A stretch of DNA of 64,000 nt from WHSW01 sp963729075 (lineage in GTDB: Bacteria; Actinomycetota; Thermoleophilia; Solirubrobacterales; 70-9): positions 124,001 through 188,000 of the forward strand of contig CAVSMU010000010.1 in NCBI GenBank assembly GCA_963729075.1, given 5' to 3'. Below the pieces are notes generated by a model, which was not told where the DNA came from, ran no database searches, and saw only the letters and a program-made list of their open reading frames with translations. Position 1 is the stretch's first letter; each line of letters begins with the position of its first letter. Below, piece by piece: positions 24,445-31,746 of this stretch. The position numbers were made by a program, and so were the translations under genes.

Positions 24445-24901
24445 CCAGGCCACCGACCAGCGCCCGCTCGATGCCCTCGAGCGCCTCGTCGAGGCGTCGC
24501 CGAGCGGCGCCCCGCATCATCGTCGAGCCCAGCCGCGAGAGCCCGCGAAGGCGCTCCTCGCTGGTGAGCGTCACCCGGGTGGCGTCCGCGTCGGGATCGA
24601 GCCCGATCTCGAGCCTCGACGCCTTGAGGATGCGCTCGAACGGCGTCCCCGCGACCTCCTGCTCCCACGCGTAGCGGATCCCTTGGGAGGAGCCGGTGCA
24701 GCGGAAGTCGGCTCGCACGCCGGCGCCGCGCTGGGTTCCGAGCACGGCGGTCCAGTGCGCGTGTCGCCCTCCAGGGTCGCGCACGTCCTCGACGCGCTGT
24801 GTCCGGGGCCACCAGCGGGGCAGATTGTGCGGATCGGAGACCAAATCCCACACCTGTCCCGGCTCGGCGGCGATCGTCCGGCTTCGCGAGACGCGAGGCA
24901 T
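24437..24901 (-). CDS. SRPBCC family protein
   Basis: A 154-residue START/Bet v1-like lipid-binding protein. The opening SRTIAAEPGQVWDLVSDPHNLPRWWP is the classic SRPBCC start, followed by antiparallel strands with RYAWEQEVAG and TRVTLTSEERL, and the long C-terminal helix RRRLDEALEGIERAL. No catalytic residues are recognised. Its end overlaps the flavin oxidase gene, hinting at a lipid or polyketide link, and it starts 12 nt after ftsR. Confidence 0.82.
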   Translation of the reverse strand: MPRVSRSRTIAAEPGQVWDLVSDPHNLPRWWPRTQRVEDVRDPGGRHAHWTAVLGTQRGAGVRADFRCTGSSQGIRYAWEQEVAGTPFERILKASRLEIGLDPDADATRVTLTSEERLRGLSRLGSTMMRGAARRRLDEALEGIERALVGGLDA

Positions 24902-24913
24902 CGCGTCACGACG

Positions 24914-25687
24914 CTATTCGGCGGTCGACTTGAGGCGTCGGAGGTCGCGCACCAACAGCAGGTGCTTGAGATGACCGCAGACCGCGGCGAGACTCTCGAG
25001 GTTCTCGACGGCCTCCTTGCGCCGCGCCTGGCTGCGCGAGCGAAGCTGGGCGCCGAGCAGCTGCTCGAGCAGCGCCGCCTCGCGGTCCGCCGACGTGCGG
25101 AAGACGCGCAGGTTGCGCCCGGCGACGCCGAACCTCGACAGCTCGGCGGCGGCGCGAACGATCTCGAGGTCGGTTTCGTCGTAGGCCGGGCGCCCGTCGT
25201 GGCGGGCCGGGGTGACGATCCCGAACTCCTGGAGCTCGCGCAGGAACGACTCGCGCACGCCCGCCTGGTCGAGCAGCTCCTCCTGGGTGAACGTGGTGAC
25301 GGGCTCGCCGACCGAGGCGGCCCGCCGCTTCTGGCTCTCGCCGCTCGGGCGGCGGCCGGTGAAGTCGCCGGTCGCCAGCTCCTGACGGATCACCCGGAGT
25401 GGCAGGAACTCGTCGCGCTGCATCCGGAGGATCGCCCGCAGGCGCTCGACGTCGGCCTGGCTGTAGAGGCGATAGCCGCCGGCGGTGCGCCGGGGCGCGA
25501 GCAGCTTCTGGTCCTCGAGGTAACGGATTTTGGAGATCGAGATGTCGTCGAACTCCTGGCTCAGGATCTTGGCGACGGCGCCGATCGTCAGCGCCCGGCG
25601 CGGGCGCGAATCGCCCTTCGCCCGCGTCCCTGCGGCCTCCTCGGCGCCGTTCGCGCCGGTCGTGGTCTTTCCCGCAACGACCGCCAT
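24914..25687 (-). CDS. ftsR: MerR-family cell-division regulator FtsR
   Basis: A 257-residue MerR-type transcription factor. The N-terminal winged helix LTIGAVAKILSQEFDDISISKIRYLEDQ with RRTAGGYRLYSQADVERLRAI is typical, followed by a second helical half with TFTQEELLDQAGVRESFLREL that resembles a duplicated DNA-binding unit, as in Corynebacterium FtsR (Rv1828 type), which activates ftsZ. The first 30 residues are disordered. It overlaps the FHA gene by 4-bp (ATGA), reproducing the garA-ftsR order of mycobacteria. The start ATG at 25687 is set by that overlap. Confidence 0.85.
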   Translation of the reverse strand: MAVVAGKTTTGANGAEEAAGTRAKGDSRPRRALTIGAVAKILSQEFDDISISKIRYLEDQKLLAPRRTAGGYRLYSQADVERLRAILRMQRDEFLPLRVIRQELATGDFTGRRPSGESQKRRAASVGEPVTTFTQEELLDQAGVRESFLRELQEFGIVTPARHDGRPAYDETDLEIVRAAAELSRFGVAGRNLRVFRTSADREAALLEQLLGAQLRSRSQARRKEAVENLESLAAVCGHLKHLLLVRDLRRLKSTAE

Positions 25688-26157
25688 CACTTCTCCAGGT
25701 AGCTGAGCTTGTACTTGCCGATCTGGATCTCGTCGCCGTCGTTGAGCAGGTGCGACTCGATCCTGCGGCGGTTGACATAGGTGCCGTTGAGCGAGCCGAG
25801 ATCGTCGATGTAGTAGCCGTCTTGGCGATGGACGAGCAGCGCGTGGTTGCGCGAGACCGTGACGTCGTCGAGGAACACCGCCGCGTCCGGTGTCCGCCCG
25901 ATGCTCATCCGGTCCTGGTCGACCGTGAAGCTCTCCCCCGCCCTGCCGCCGCCGGAGCGGATCACCAGGGCCGCCCCGGACTTGTCGACCTCCTCGTCGA
26001 TGTCGATCGGCGTGTACTCGCCCGTCTCGTCGACCTTGTAGGTCATCGTGGTCGGCTCGTCCGCGCCCTCGGGGCGGCCCAGGAACGCGCCGCACTTCTG
26101 GCAGTAGTTGGCGCCCTCCGGATTGACGAACCCGCACTCGGGGCAGTGGAGCGCCAT
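25687..26157 (-). CDS. garA: FHA-domain protein, GarA-like, with N-terminal zinc ribbon
   Basis: A 156-residue phosphopeptide-binding protein. Residues 5-27 hold a zinc ribbon (CPECGFVNPEGANYCQKC). The FHA domain (about 70-156) has the signature SIGRTPDAAVFLDDVTVSRNHALL and DLGSLNGTYVNRRRI. Between them lies EPTTMTYKVDETGEY, at the place of the ETTSVFRAD phospho-threonine segment of mycobacterial GarA/OdhI, which controls 2-oxoglutarate dehydrogenase. The zinc ribbon is not found in mycobacterial GarA. SD GGAGGAGG precedes ATG. The ftsR gene follows. Confidence 0.83.
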   Translation of the reverse strand: MALHCPECGFVNPEGANYCQKCGAFLGRPEGADEPTTMTYKVDETGEYTPIDIDEEVDKSGAALVIRSGGGRAGESFTVDQDRMSIGRTPDAAVFLDDVTVSRNHALLVHRQDGYYIDDLGSLNGTYVNRRRIESHLLNDGDEIQIGKYKLSYLEK

Positions 26158-26159
26158 CG

Positions 26160-26270
26160 TCAGGAAATCTCCTCCTCCGGCACCGCGGGGACCTTGCCGA
26201 GCAGGAGCACCTTCAGCTCCTCGTCGTGCATCGAGCCGATATCGGGAAAGGTGTCTTCGAACTCCGTCAT
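26160..26270 (-). CDS. 36-residue small ORF, possibly a truncated RsiG-like protein
   Basis: Starts with ATG at 26270 behind GGGGGCGAG and ends 2 nt before garA. The stretch IGSMHDEELKVLLL resembles the beginning of actinobacterial RsiG-like proteins (DDELK-type helix), which normally continue with a long coiled coil and HGKIDILRAE; here it ends after EIS at the garA ribosome-binding site. It is either a remnant from an internal deletion, a small true protein, or an upstream ORF coupling translation. The family link is weak. Confidence 0.45.
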   Translation of the reverse strand: MTEFEDTFPDIGSMHDEELKVLLLGKVPAVPEEEIS

Positions 26271-26317
26271 CTCGCCCCCGGTGGCCGGTTCCCGGCCTAA
26301 AGGGCCGGCTCGTCTGG

Positions 26318-26344
26318 AGTATAAGCCCGCGCCACGAACATCAA
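26318..26344 (-). promoter_or_regulatory. sigma-70 type promoter for the small ORF-garA-ftsR unit
   Basis: On the minus strand TTGATG (26339-26344) is followed after 15 nt by TATACT (26318-26323), a good -10 and acceptable -35. It lies about 48 nt upstream of the small ORF start and after the pgsA-like gene, so it starts the garA transcription unit. Confidence 0.55.
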
Positions 26345-26365
26345 GTTGAGCTTGAGCGTTTGCGA

Positions 26366-26980
26366 TCAGGCTTGCGCGGGCGCGGCCGGGCGCCGGGCCG
26401 ACGCGGCACGGATATAGACGATCGTGGCCAGCACCGAGATCGCAACCCCGACGACGAAGCCGGCTCGGATGATCCACCAGTCGACCACCATGCTCCAGAA
26501 GATTCCGCTGAAGACGAGGAACACCCCGATCCGCCCGATCCAGTTGATCTCGAGGTCGACCTCCCGTCGCAGGGCCATCTGCGCAAGCACCAAGGTGACG
26601 ACCTCTCGCGCGGCAAGCACCGCCAGCGCCCAGCGCGGCAGCAGCTCGAAGTGCCAGCAGACGACCGCGCCCGAGAGCACGGTGAGCCGGTCGACAACCG
26701 GGTCGAGCAGCGCCCCCATTCGGGAGTACTGGCCGGTCGCACGGGCGAGGAACCCGTCGACGTAGTCGCCGGCGGCAATCGCGAGAAAGATGAGCGCCGG
26801 CGCCGTGGCGCGCCCGTCGCCGGACTCGAAGGCCAGCACGAGGAAGACCGGGATCGCCGCCAGGCGCACATAGCCGACGAGGTTCGGGATCGTCCACGGA
26901 TGAAGCGGCGCGCCGCGGCGCGTCTCCCGCGGCGACGGACCCGAGCGGTCGATGCCGAAGAGCCTTCGCCGCGATCCCAT
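26366..26980 (-). CDS. CDP-alcohol phosphatidyltransferase (PgsA-like)
   Basis: A 204-residue membrane enzyme transferring a phosphatidyl group from CDP-diacylglycerol to an alcohol such as glycerol-3-phosphate or inositol phosphate. The signature motif DG-x2-AR-x8-G-x3-D-x3-D is intact in DYVDGFLARATGQYSRMGALLDPVVDR, with all three Asp ligands. About five to six hydrophobic helices follow; the N-terminus WTIPNLVGYVRLAAIP is also typical. The acceptor cannot be decided. It lies downstream of proS by 6 nt. Confidence 0.88.
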   Translation of the reverse strand: MGSRRRLFGIDRSGPSPRETRRGAPLHPWTIPNLVGYVRLAAIPVFLVLAFESGDGRATAPALIFLAIAAGDYVDGFLARATGQYSRMGALLDPVVDRLTVLSGAVVCWHFELLPRWALAVLAAREVVTLVLAQMALRREVDLEINWIGRIGVFLVFSGIFWSMVVDWWIIRAGFVVGVAISVLATIVYIRAASARRPAAPAQA

Positions 26981-26986
26981 CGCGCC

Positions 26987-28672
26987 TCAGGCGAGCCCGG
27001 CGACGAGCTCAGCCGCACGTCGTGCGGCGTCGCCGGTGGCCAGGCGGTGCTCGCGACCTCCGCGGCGCTCCTGTGCCTCGACCTCGCCCTCGGCGAGCGC
27101 CCTGCGGCCGACCACGATCCGCAGCGGACAGCCGAGCAGCTCGGCGTCGGTCAGCTTCTCCCCCGGGCCCGCCTCGCGGTCGTCGAAGAGCGTCTTCAGC
27201 CCGACCTCGGCGAGCTCCTCGTACAGCCGCTCGGCCGTCTCGACCGTCTCCTCGCCCGCCCTTCCGAGCGCCACCAGGTGCACTTCCCAGGGCGCGAGCG
27301 CGCGCGGCCAGACGATCCCCTTCTCATCGGCGCCCTGCTCGATCGCCGCGGCGAGGATCCGCGCCGGACCGATCCCGTAGCAGCCCATGACGATCGGCCG
27401 CTCCTTGCCGTCGGGGTCGAGGTAGTTGGCGCCCAGCGGCTCGGAGTAGCGGGTGCCCAGCTTGAAGATGTTGCCGACCTCGATCGCGGCCTCGATCTCG
27501 ATCGGGTCGCCGCCGGGAGCGATGTCGCCGGCCTCGACTGAGCGGATGTCGAGCTCCTCGAACGAGAAGTCGCGCCCCGGCTCGACGCCGATCAGGTGCG
27601 CGTCGGGCCGGTTCGCCCCGGCGAAGTAGCCCGCGCCCTGGATCGCAACGTCCTTGATCACCGGAATCGACGCGCCGACCGGGCCGATGAACCCTGGCGG
27701 GCCGAGCTCGGCCTCGATCTCGTCTGCCTGCGCCTGGCGGAAGTCGGCACCGAGCGCGTTGCGGAGCTTGATCTCGTTCAGGCGGTGATCGCCGCGGACC
27801 AGCGCCACCACCATCCCGCGCCCTTCGACGATCACCGGCAGCGCCTTCAGGGCCGCTCCGCGGGCCACGCCGAGCGCCTCCGAGACCTCGTCGACCGTGG
27901 TCAGGCCCGGGGTCGGCACCTCGCGCGGCTCGTCGAGCGCGGGCGGCAACTCGACGGCCTGCGGCTGGGCCGAGGCGACCTCGACGTTGGCGGCGTAACC
28001 GGGCGCGATCGCGACCTCGTTCTCGCCCGCCGCGCACGGCGCCATGTACTCGTGCGCGCCGGTGCCGCCCATCATCCCGACGTCGGCCTCGACCTCGTAC
28101 CAGCGCAGGCCGGCGCGATCGAGGATCCGCGCGTACGCGCGCTGGTGCAGCTCGTAGCTGGCATCGAGGCCGTCGTCGTCGCGGTCGAAGGAGTAGGAGT
28201 CCTTCATCGTGAACTCCCGCGTGCGCAGCACGCCGGCCCGCGGCCGCGGCTCGTCGCGCTCCTTGACCTGAACGTGGTAGAGGATCTTCGGCAGCTCGCG
28301 GTAGGAGCGGATCTCGCGCGCGACGTGGTAGGTGAGCGCCTCCTCGTTGGTCATCGCCAGGACGTGGTCCGACCCCTTGCGGTCCTCGAGCTTGAACAGC
28401 TCCTCGATGACATAGCGGCCGGACGTGCGCCAGATCTCGGCCGGCTGCAGGACCGGCATCAGCATCTCCTGCCCGCCGATCGCGTCGATCTCCTCGCGCA
28501 CGATCGCCTCGACCCGCTTGATCACCCGATAGCCCGCGGGCAGCCAGGTGTAGAGGCCGGCCCCGAGCTGACGAATCAGACCCGCCCTGATCATCAGCCG
28601 GTGCGAGACCGACTCGGCGTCGGCCGGGTCCTCGCGCAGCGTGGGCAAGAAGTAGGTGGACAGCCGCGTCAT
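26987..28672 (-). CDS. proS: prolyl-tRNA synthetase (bacterial type)
   Basis: A 561-residue class II synthetase charging tRNA-Pro. Motifs visible are LIRAGLIRQLGAGLYTWLPAG at the start, the motif-2 region EFTMKDSYSFD, motif 3 with GCYGIGPARILAAAIEQ, an anticodon-binding domain (about 455-561), and the bacterial insertion (INS) editing domain with LRNALGADFRQA. Length matches the bacterial form (about 570). It belongs to the ispG-proS neighbourhood, separated from ispG by a VOC gene and a methyltransferase gene. Confidence 0.96.
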   Translation of the reverse strand: MTRLSTYFLPTLREDPADAESVSHRLMIRAGLIRQLGAGLYTWLPAGYRVIKRVEAIVREEIDAIGGQEMLMPVLQPAEIWRTSGRYVIEELFKLEDRKGSDHVLAMTNEEALTYHVAREIRSYRELPKILYHVQVKERDEPRPRAGVLRTREFTMKDSYSFDRDDDGLDASYELHQRAYARILDRAGLRWYEVEADVGMMGGTGAHEYMAPCAAGENEVAIAPGYAANVEVASAQPQAVELPPALDEPREVPTPGLTTVDEVSEALGVARGAALKALPVIVEGRGMVVALVRGDHRLNEIKLRNALGADFRQAQADEIEAELGPPGFIGPVGASIPVIKDVAIQGAGYFAGANRPDAHLIGVEPGRDFSFEELDIRSVEAGDIAPGGDPIEIEAAIEVGNIFKLGTRYSEPLGANYLDPDGKERPIVMGCYGIGPARILAAAIEQGADEKGIVWPRALAPWEVHLVALGRAGEETVETAERLYEELAEVGLKTLFDDREAGPGEKLTDAELLGCPLRIVVGRRALAEGEVEAQERRGGREHRLATGDAARRAAELVAGLA

Positions 28673-28721
28673 CGAGCGGCCAGACTACCGGTGCCCTTCG
28701 CCCCCACGCGGGAGGTCTCGG

Positions 28722-29129
28722 CTACGGACGATGGACGATCTCGAGCTTGAGCCCGTCCGGGTCGTAGAAGAAGACCGCGTAGTAGCCGGGCGCATAGTCG
28801 TACTCCTCCGGGCCGCTCTCGATCTCGGCGCCCTGCTCGCGCAGCCAGGCGGCACGCTCGTCGACCTGCCCGCGCTCGTCGGCGACGAAGGCGACGTGGT
28901 GGATGCCGACCGCGTAGCGGTCGTACGGGACCGCGTGGGCGTCGGACTTGCGCTCGCGCAGGCTCACCTCCGGGTCGCCGGCGCCGCTGATGTAGATCAC
29001 GCGCTCCCCGCGCTCGCCGACGATCTCGCTCGTCTCCGTGAAGCCGAGCGGGCCGAGCAGCTCGGTGTAGAAGGCGAGGCTGCGCTCCAGGTCGGTGACG
29101 ACGAGGTCGAGGTGGTCGACGCCGGGCAC
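28722..29129 (-). CDS. VOC (glyoxalase/bleomycin resistance) family protein
   Basis: A 135-residue metal-binding beta-alpha-beta repeat protein. It begins VDHLDLVVTDLERSLAFYTELLGPLGF and ends YYAVFFYDPDGLKLEIVHR, the two conserved halves of the VOC fold, with metal ligands His at VDHLD and IHHVAF and Glu at KLEIVH. Function could be glyoxalase-like or dioxygenase; substrate unknown. It lies between proS and the methyltransferase in a co-directional run. Confidence 0.86.
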   Translation of the reverse strand: MPGVDHLDLVVTDLERSLAFYTELLGPLGFTETSEIVGERGERVIYISGAGDPEVSLRERKSDAHAVPYDRYAVGIHHVAFVADERGQVDERAAWLREQGAEIESGPEEYDYAPGYYAVFFYDPDGLKLEIVHRP

Positions 29130-29138
29130 GGGCCGATC

Positions 29139-29885
29139 TTAGTCACGGCGGACGTAGACGAACGCCTCGCACACGTAGGGCAGTCGCGCGACTCCGCCCG
29201 CGTCGACGAGCGCCGCGACGCGCGCCAAGAGCGCCTCGCGCGGCTCGCCGTCGAGGGCGGCGACGAAGCTCGTCGAGCCGACCCGGTCGACGAGCCCGGC
29301 GCGGTCGAGCTCCTGGACGAACCCAAGCTCGTGCTCGGCTTCGTTCGAGAACAGCTCGGTGTGCTCGAAGACCGCGCGCCAGGCGTCGGAGGCGTAATGC
29401 GGCGTGTCGGCGCGCAGCGGATCGATCAGCTCGGAGATCGCAGCCTGGAGCGGGTCGTCGAGCCGCCTGCGGTTCCAGATCAGGCCGAGGCGCCCAACGG
29501 GTCGCAAGACGCGATGGAACTCGGCGAGCGCGGCGTCGTTGGCGAACCAATGAAACGCCTGGCCCGCGACGACGGCGGCGGCCGAGCCCTCCGCGACGGG
29601 CAGGGCCTCCGCCGTGGCCTCGACCGCCCTCGCCGCCGGGACCGCGGCCACGAGCCGGTCGCGCATCGCCGCCACCGGCTCCACGGCGACCACATCCGCT
29701 CCGCGCGCCGCCAGCGGCCCCGTGAGCCTGCCGGTCCCGGCGCCGACGTCGACGACCCGATCGCCGGCGATCAGGCTGAGCGATCCCCAGAGCCAGTCGA
29801 CGCCCGCGTTCGGGTAGTCGGGCCGGGCGCGATCGTAGGCATCGGCCGAGCGCTCGAAGCCGGCGCTTGCCGCCGGATGGACCAC
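29139..29885 (-). CDS. class I SAM-dependent methyltransferase
   Basis: A 248-residue enzyme of the type 11 methyltransferase group. It shows the SAM-binding glycine loop VVDVGAGTGRLTGPL (motif I), the acidic-terminated VVAVEPVAAMRDRL (motif II), the AVVAGQAFHWF motif IV region and LRPVGRLGLIWNRR. An FHWF segment is typical of a subgroup found with lipid or small-molecule methylation. Starts 4 nt before the end of ispG; its substrate is not indicated. Confidence 0.85.
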   Translation of the reverse strand: MVHPAASAGFERSADAYDRARPDYPNAGVDWLWGSLSLIAGDRVVDVGAGTGRLTGPLAARGADVVAVEPVAAMRDRLVAAVPAARAVEATAEALPVAEGSAAAVVAGQAFHWFANDAALAEFHRVLRPVGRLGLIWNRRRLDDPLQAAISELIDPLRADTPHYASDAWRAVFEHTELFSNEAEHELGFVQELDRAGLVDRVGSTSFVAALDGEPREALLARVAALVDAGGVARLPYVCEAFVYVRRD

Positions 29886-29888
29886 GCC

Positions 29889-31217
29889 TCAGGCGCGGGT
29901 GAAGCGGCGGCCGGCCGTCGGCGAGGCTTCTTCATCAAGGGCCGGCCGCTTGCTCCGCTTCGAGTCTGCCGCGGCCGGGTCTGCGCCGCGCCCGACCGGC
30001 TTCAGGAAGGGCTCCGCGGTGACGTCGTTGCCCTCCTCGCGTGCCTTCTCCGCCTCCATCTGCGCGATCCGCTCGGGAGTCAGCTCGTCGGCGTTCTCCT
30101 CCTCGATCTTCGCCAGCCACTCGGCGCCCTCGGCGGCCTCGCCGTCGTCGACCTCGATCGTCCCGCGGTCGAGCGAGCGGTCGATCTCGGCAAACAGCGC
30201 GTCAACGAGCTCGGCCTGGGGGACCTTGCGCAGCGGCTTGCCCTCGGCGAAGATCAGGCCCTCGTTCTTGGCGCCGGTGATCCCGAAGTCGGCGTGCGAC
30301 GCCTCGCCGATCCCGTTCACCGCGCAGCCGAGCACCGCGACCTCGATCGGCTCCGTGTATGCCTCGAGCCGCGACTCGATCTCGGCGACGACGGAGTCCA
30401 TGTCGAACTGCAGGCGGCCGCAGGTCGGGCAGGCGATCAGCACCGGGCCGCGCTCGCGAATCTGCAGCGCCTTGAGGATCTCCCAGGCGACCTTCACCTC
30501 CTCCTCGGCGTGGAAGGTCGAGAGGCTGATGCGGATCGTGTCCCCAACCCCGTCGGCGAGCAGCGTTCCGAGGCCGACCGCGGACTTGAGCGACCCCGAC
30601 CACTTCGTCCCCGCCTCGGTGATCCCGAGGTGGATCGGATACGGGATCCGCTCGGCGAGGAGGCGGTTGGCGGCGATCGTGTTGGGGACGTTGGTCGACT
30701 TGATCGACACCTTGAAGTCCTCGAAGCGAAGCGACTCCATCATCTCGACGAACTCGGTCGCGGCCGTCACCAGTGCCTCGACCGGGTTGTCGCGCTCGAG
30801 CGCGTGCAGGTGCTTGGGCAGCGAGCCGGAGTTCACGCCGATCCGCATCGGCACGCCCGCCTGCGTCGCCCGCTCGGCGACCTCCGCGACCTTCTCGCGG
30901 CCGCCGATGTTGCCCGGGTTGAGGCGGATGCAGTGCGCGCCGGCGTCGATCGCCTTGAGCGCCAGCGTGTAGTTGAAGTGGATGTCGGCGATCACCGGGA
31001 TCGGTGAGCGTTCGACGATCGTCCGCAGCGCCACCGCGTCCTCGTCGCGCGGCACGGCGACCCGGACCAGGTCCGCCCCGGCCTCCGCGACCCTGCCGAT
31101 CTGCTCCATCGTCGCGTCGAGGTTCGCGGTCTCGGTCTTGGTCATCGTCTGCACGGCGACCGGCGCGCCGCCGCCGATCGGCACGCCGCCGACGAATATC
31201 TGACGCTTCGACGCCAT
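29889..31217 (-). CDS. ispG: 4-hydroxy-3-methylbut-2-en-1-yl diphosphate synthase (IspG/GcpE)
   Basis: A 442-residue iron-sulphur enzyme of the MEP pathway. The TIM-barrel begins with QIFVGGVPIGGGAPVAVQTMTKT and runs to the [4Fe-4S]-binding half with cysteines in IACPTCGRLQFD and VLGCAVNGIGEASHADFGITG. Residues after about 375 form an acidic then basic tail of roughly 70 residues not seen in usual 360-390 aa enzymes. Start is the ATG at 31217, preceded by CACAAT 6 nt upstream; longer frames are antisense noise. It stands near dxr, another MEP gene. Confidence 0.93.
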   Translation of the reverse strand: MASKRQIFVGGVPIGGGAPVAVQTMTKTETANLDATMEQIGRVAEAGADLVRVAVPRDEDAVALRTIVERSPIPVIADIHFNYTLALKAIDAGAHCIRLNPGNIGGREKVAEVAERATQAGVPMRIGVNSGSLPKHLHALERDNPVEALVTAATEFVEMMESLRFEDFKVSIKSTNVPNTIAANRLLAERIPYPIHLGITEAGTKWSGSLKSAVGLGTLLADGVGDTIRISLSTFHAEEEVKVAWEILKALQIRERGPVLIACPTCGRLQFDMDSVVAEIESRLEAYTEPIEVAVLGCAVNGIGEASHADFGITGAKNEGLIFAEGKPLRKVPQAELVDALFAEIDRSLDRGTIEVDDGEAAEGAEWLAKIEEENADELTPERIAQMEAEKAREEGNDVTAEPFLKPVGRGADPAAADSKRSKRPALDEEASPTAGRRFTRA

Positions 31218-31394
31218 GGCGACATTGTGACAGCGGGGATTGCGCCCGACTGCCTGCGTCCTCGCGGCCCGCGTCGCCCAATCCAGCGCCCGGTCGAACG
31301 TTTCTAGGTAGTTGCCGGTGAGCCGGTCGCTCCGCGCACATCGCCGCGACCGAAGAACGCCCACAGAATCTGGTCTCGACCGACCTGCGTCGAC

Positions 31395-31400
31395 TAGCTT
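31395..31400 (+). promoter_or_regulatory. putative -10 box before the reductase remnant
   Basis: TAGCTT is 6 nt before the GTG at 31407. It has the same box-to-start spacing as functional genes in the window, which suggests that the fragment may still be expressed. Confidence 0.3.
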
Positions 31401-31406
31401 TCCGTG

Positions 31407-31730
31407 GTGCGCGAGCGCATCGCCACCGGCATGCGGAAGGCCTTGCCCTCGTCAGGATTCGGCCCCCAGGCCGACCGGCTGGAGGCATGGAAGTGGAGGA
31501 TGGACGTCGACGCGCGCACGACCGGCTCACACGAGCTTCGGGTGCGAATCGAGGCGGACGGCCATCCCGGCTACCTGACGACGGCGAGGATGCTCGGCGA
31601 GGCCGGCCTGATGCTCGCCGACGACGAGGTCGTGCCCCGGCGTGCGGGCTGCCTCACCCCCGCAACCGCGCTCGGCACCGCGCACCTGGAGCGCTTCGAG
31701 CGCGCCAAGCTGCGCTTCTCGGTGGCGTGA
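31407..31730 (+). pseudogene. C-terminal remnant of a saccharopine-dehydrogenase-like (trans-acting enoyl reductase) gene
   Basis: This 107-residue frame resembles only the last quarter of saccharopine dehydrogenase NADP-binding family proteins (normally about 400 aa): the SSGFGPQADRLE start, a strand region VRIEADGHPGYLTTARMLGEAGLML (DPGYxxTAxMLAExALxLA pattern), CLTPATALGTAHLERF and a final beta strand. The Rossmann NADP-binding half is absent. It is probably what remains after a deletion, or a small standalone fragment still transcribed. It lies in the gap between ispG (divergent) and fadD (convergent). Confidence 0.6.
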
Positions 31731-31746
31731 AGCGGCTCGGTGCCGC

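Noticed and set aside
24914..26137. A 407-residue MerR protein
   Set aside because: The extra N-terminal part is a shadow of the FHA gene in another frame; MerR starts at 25687.
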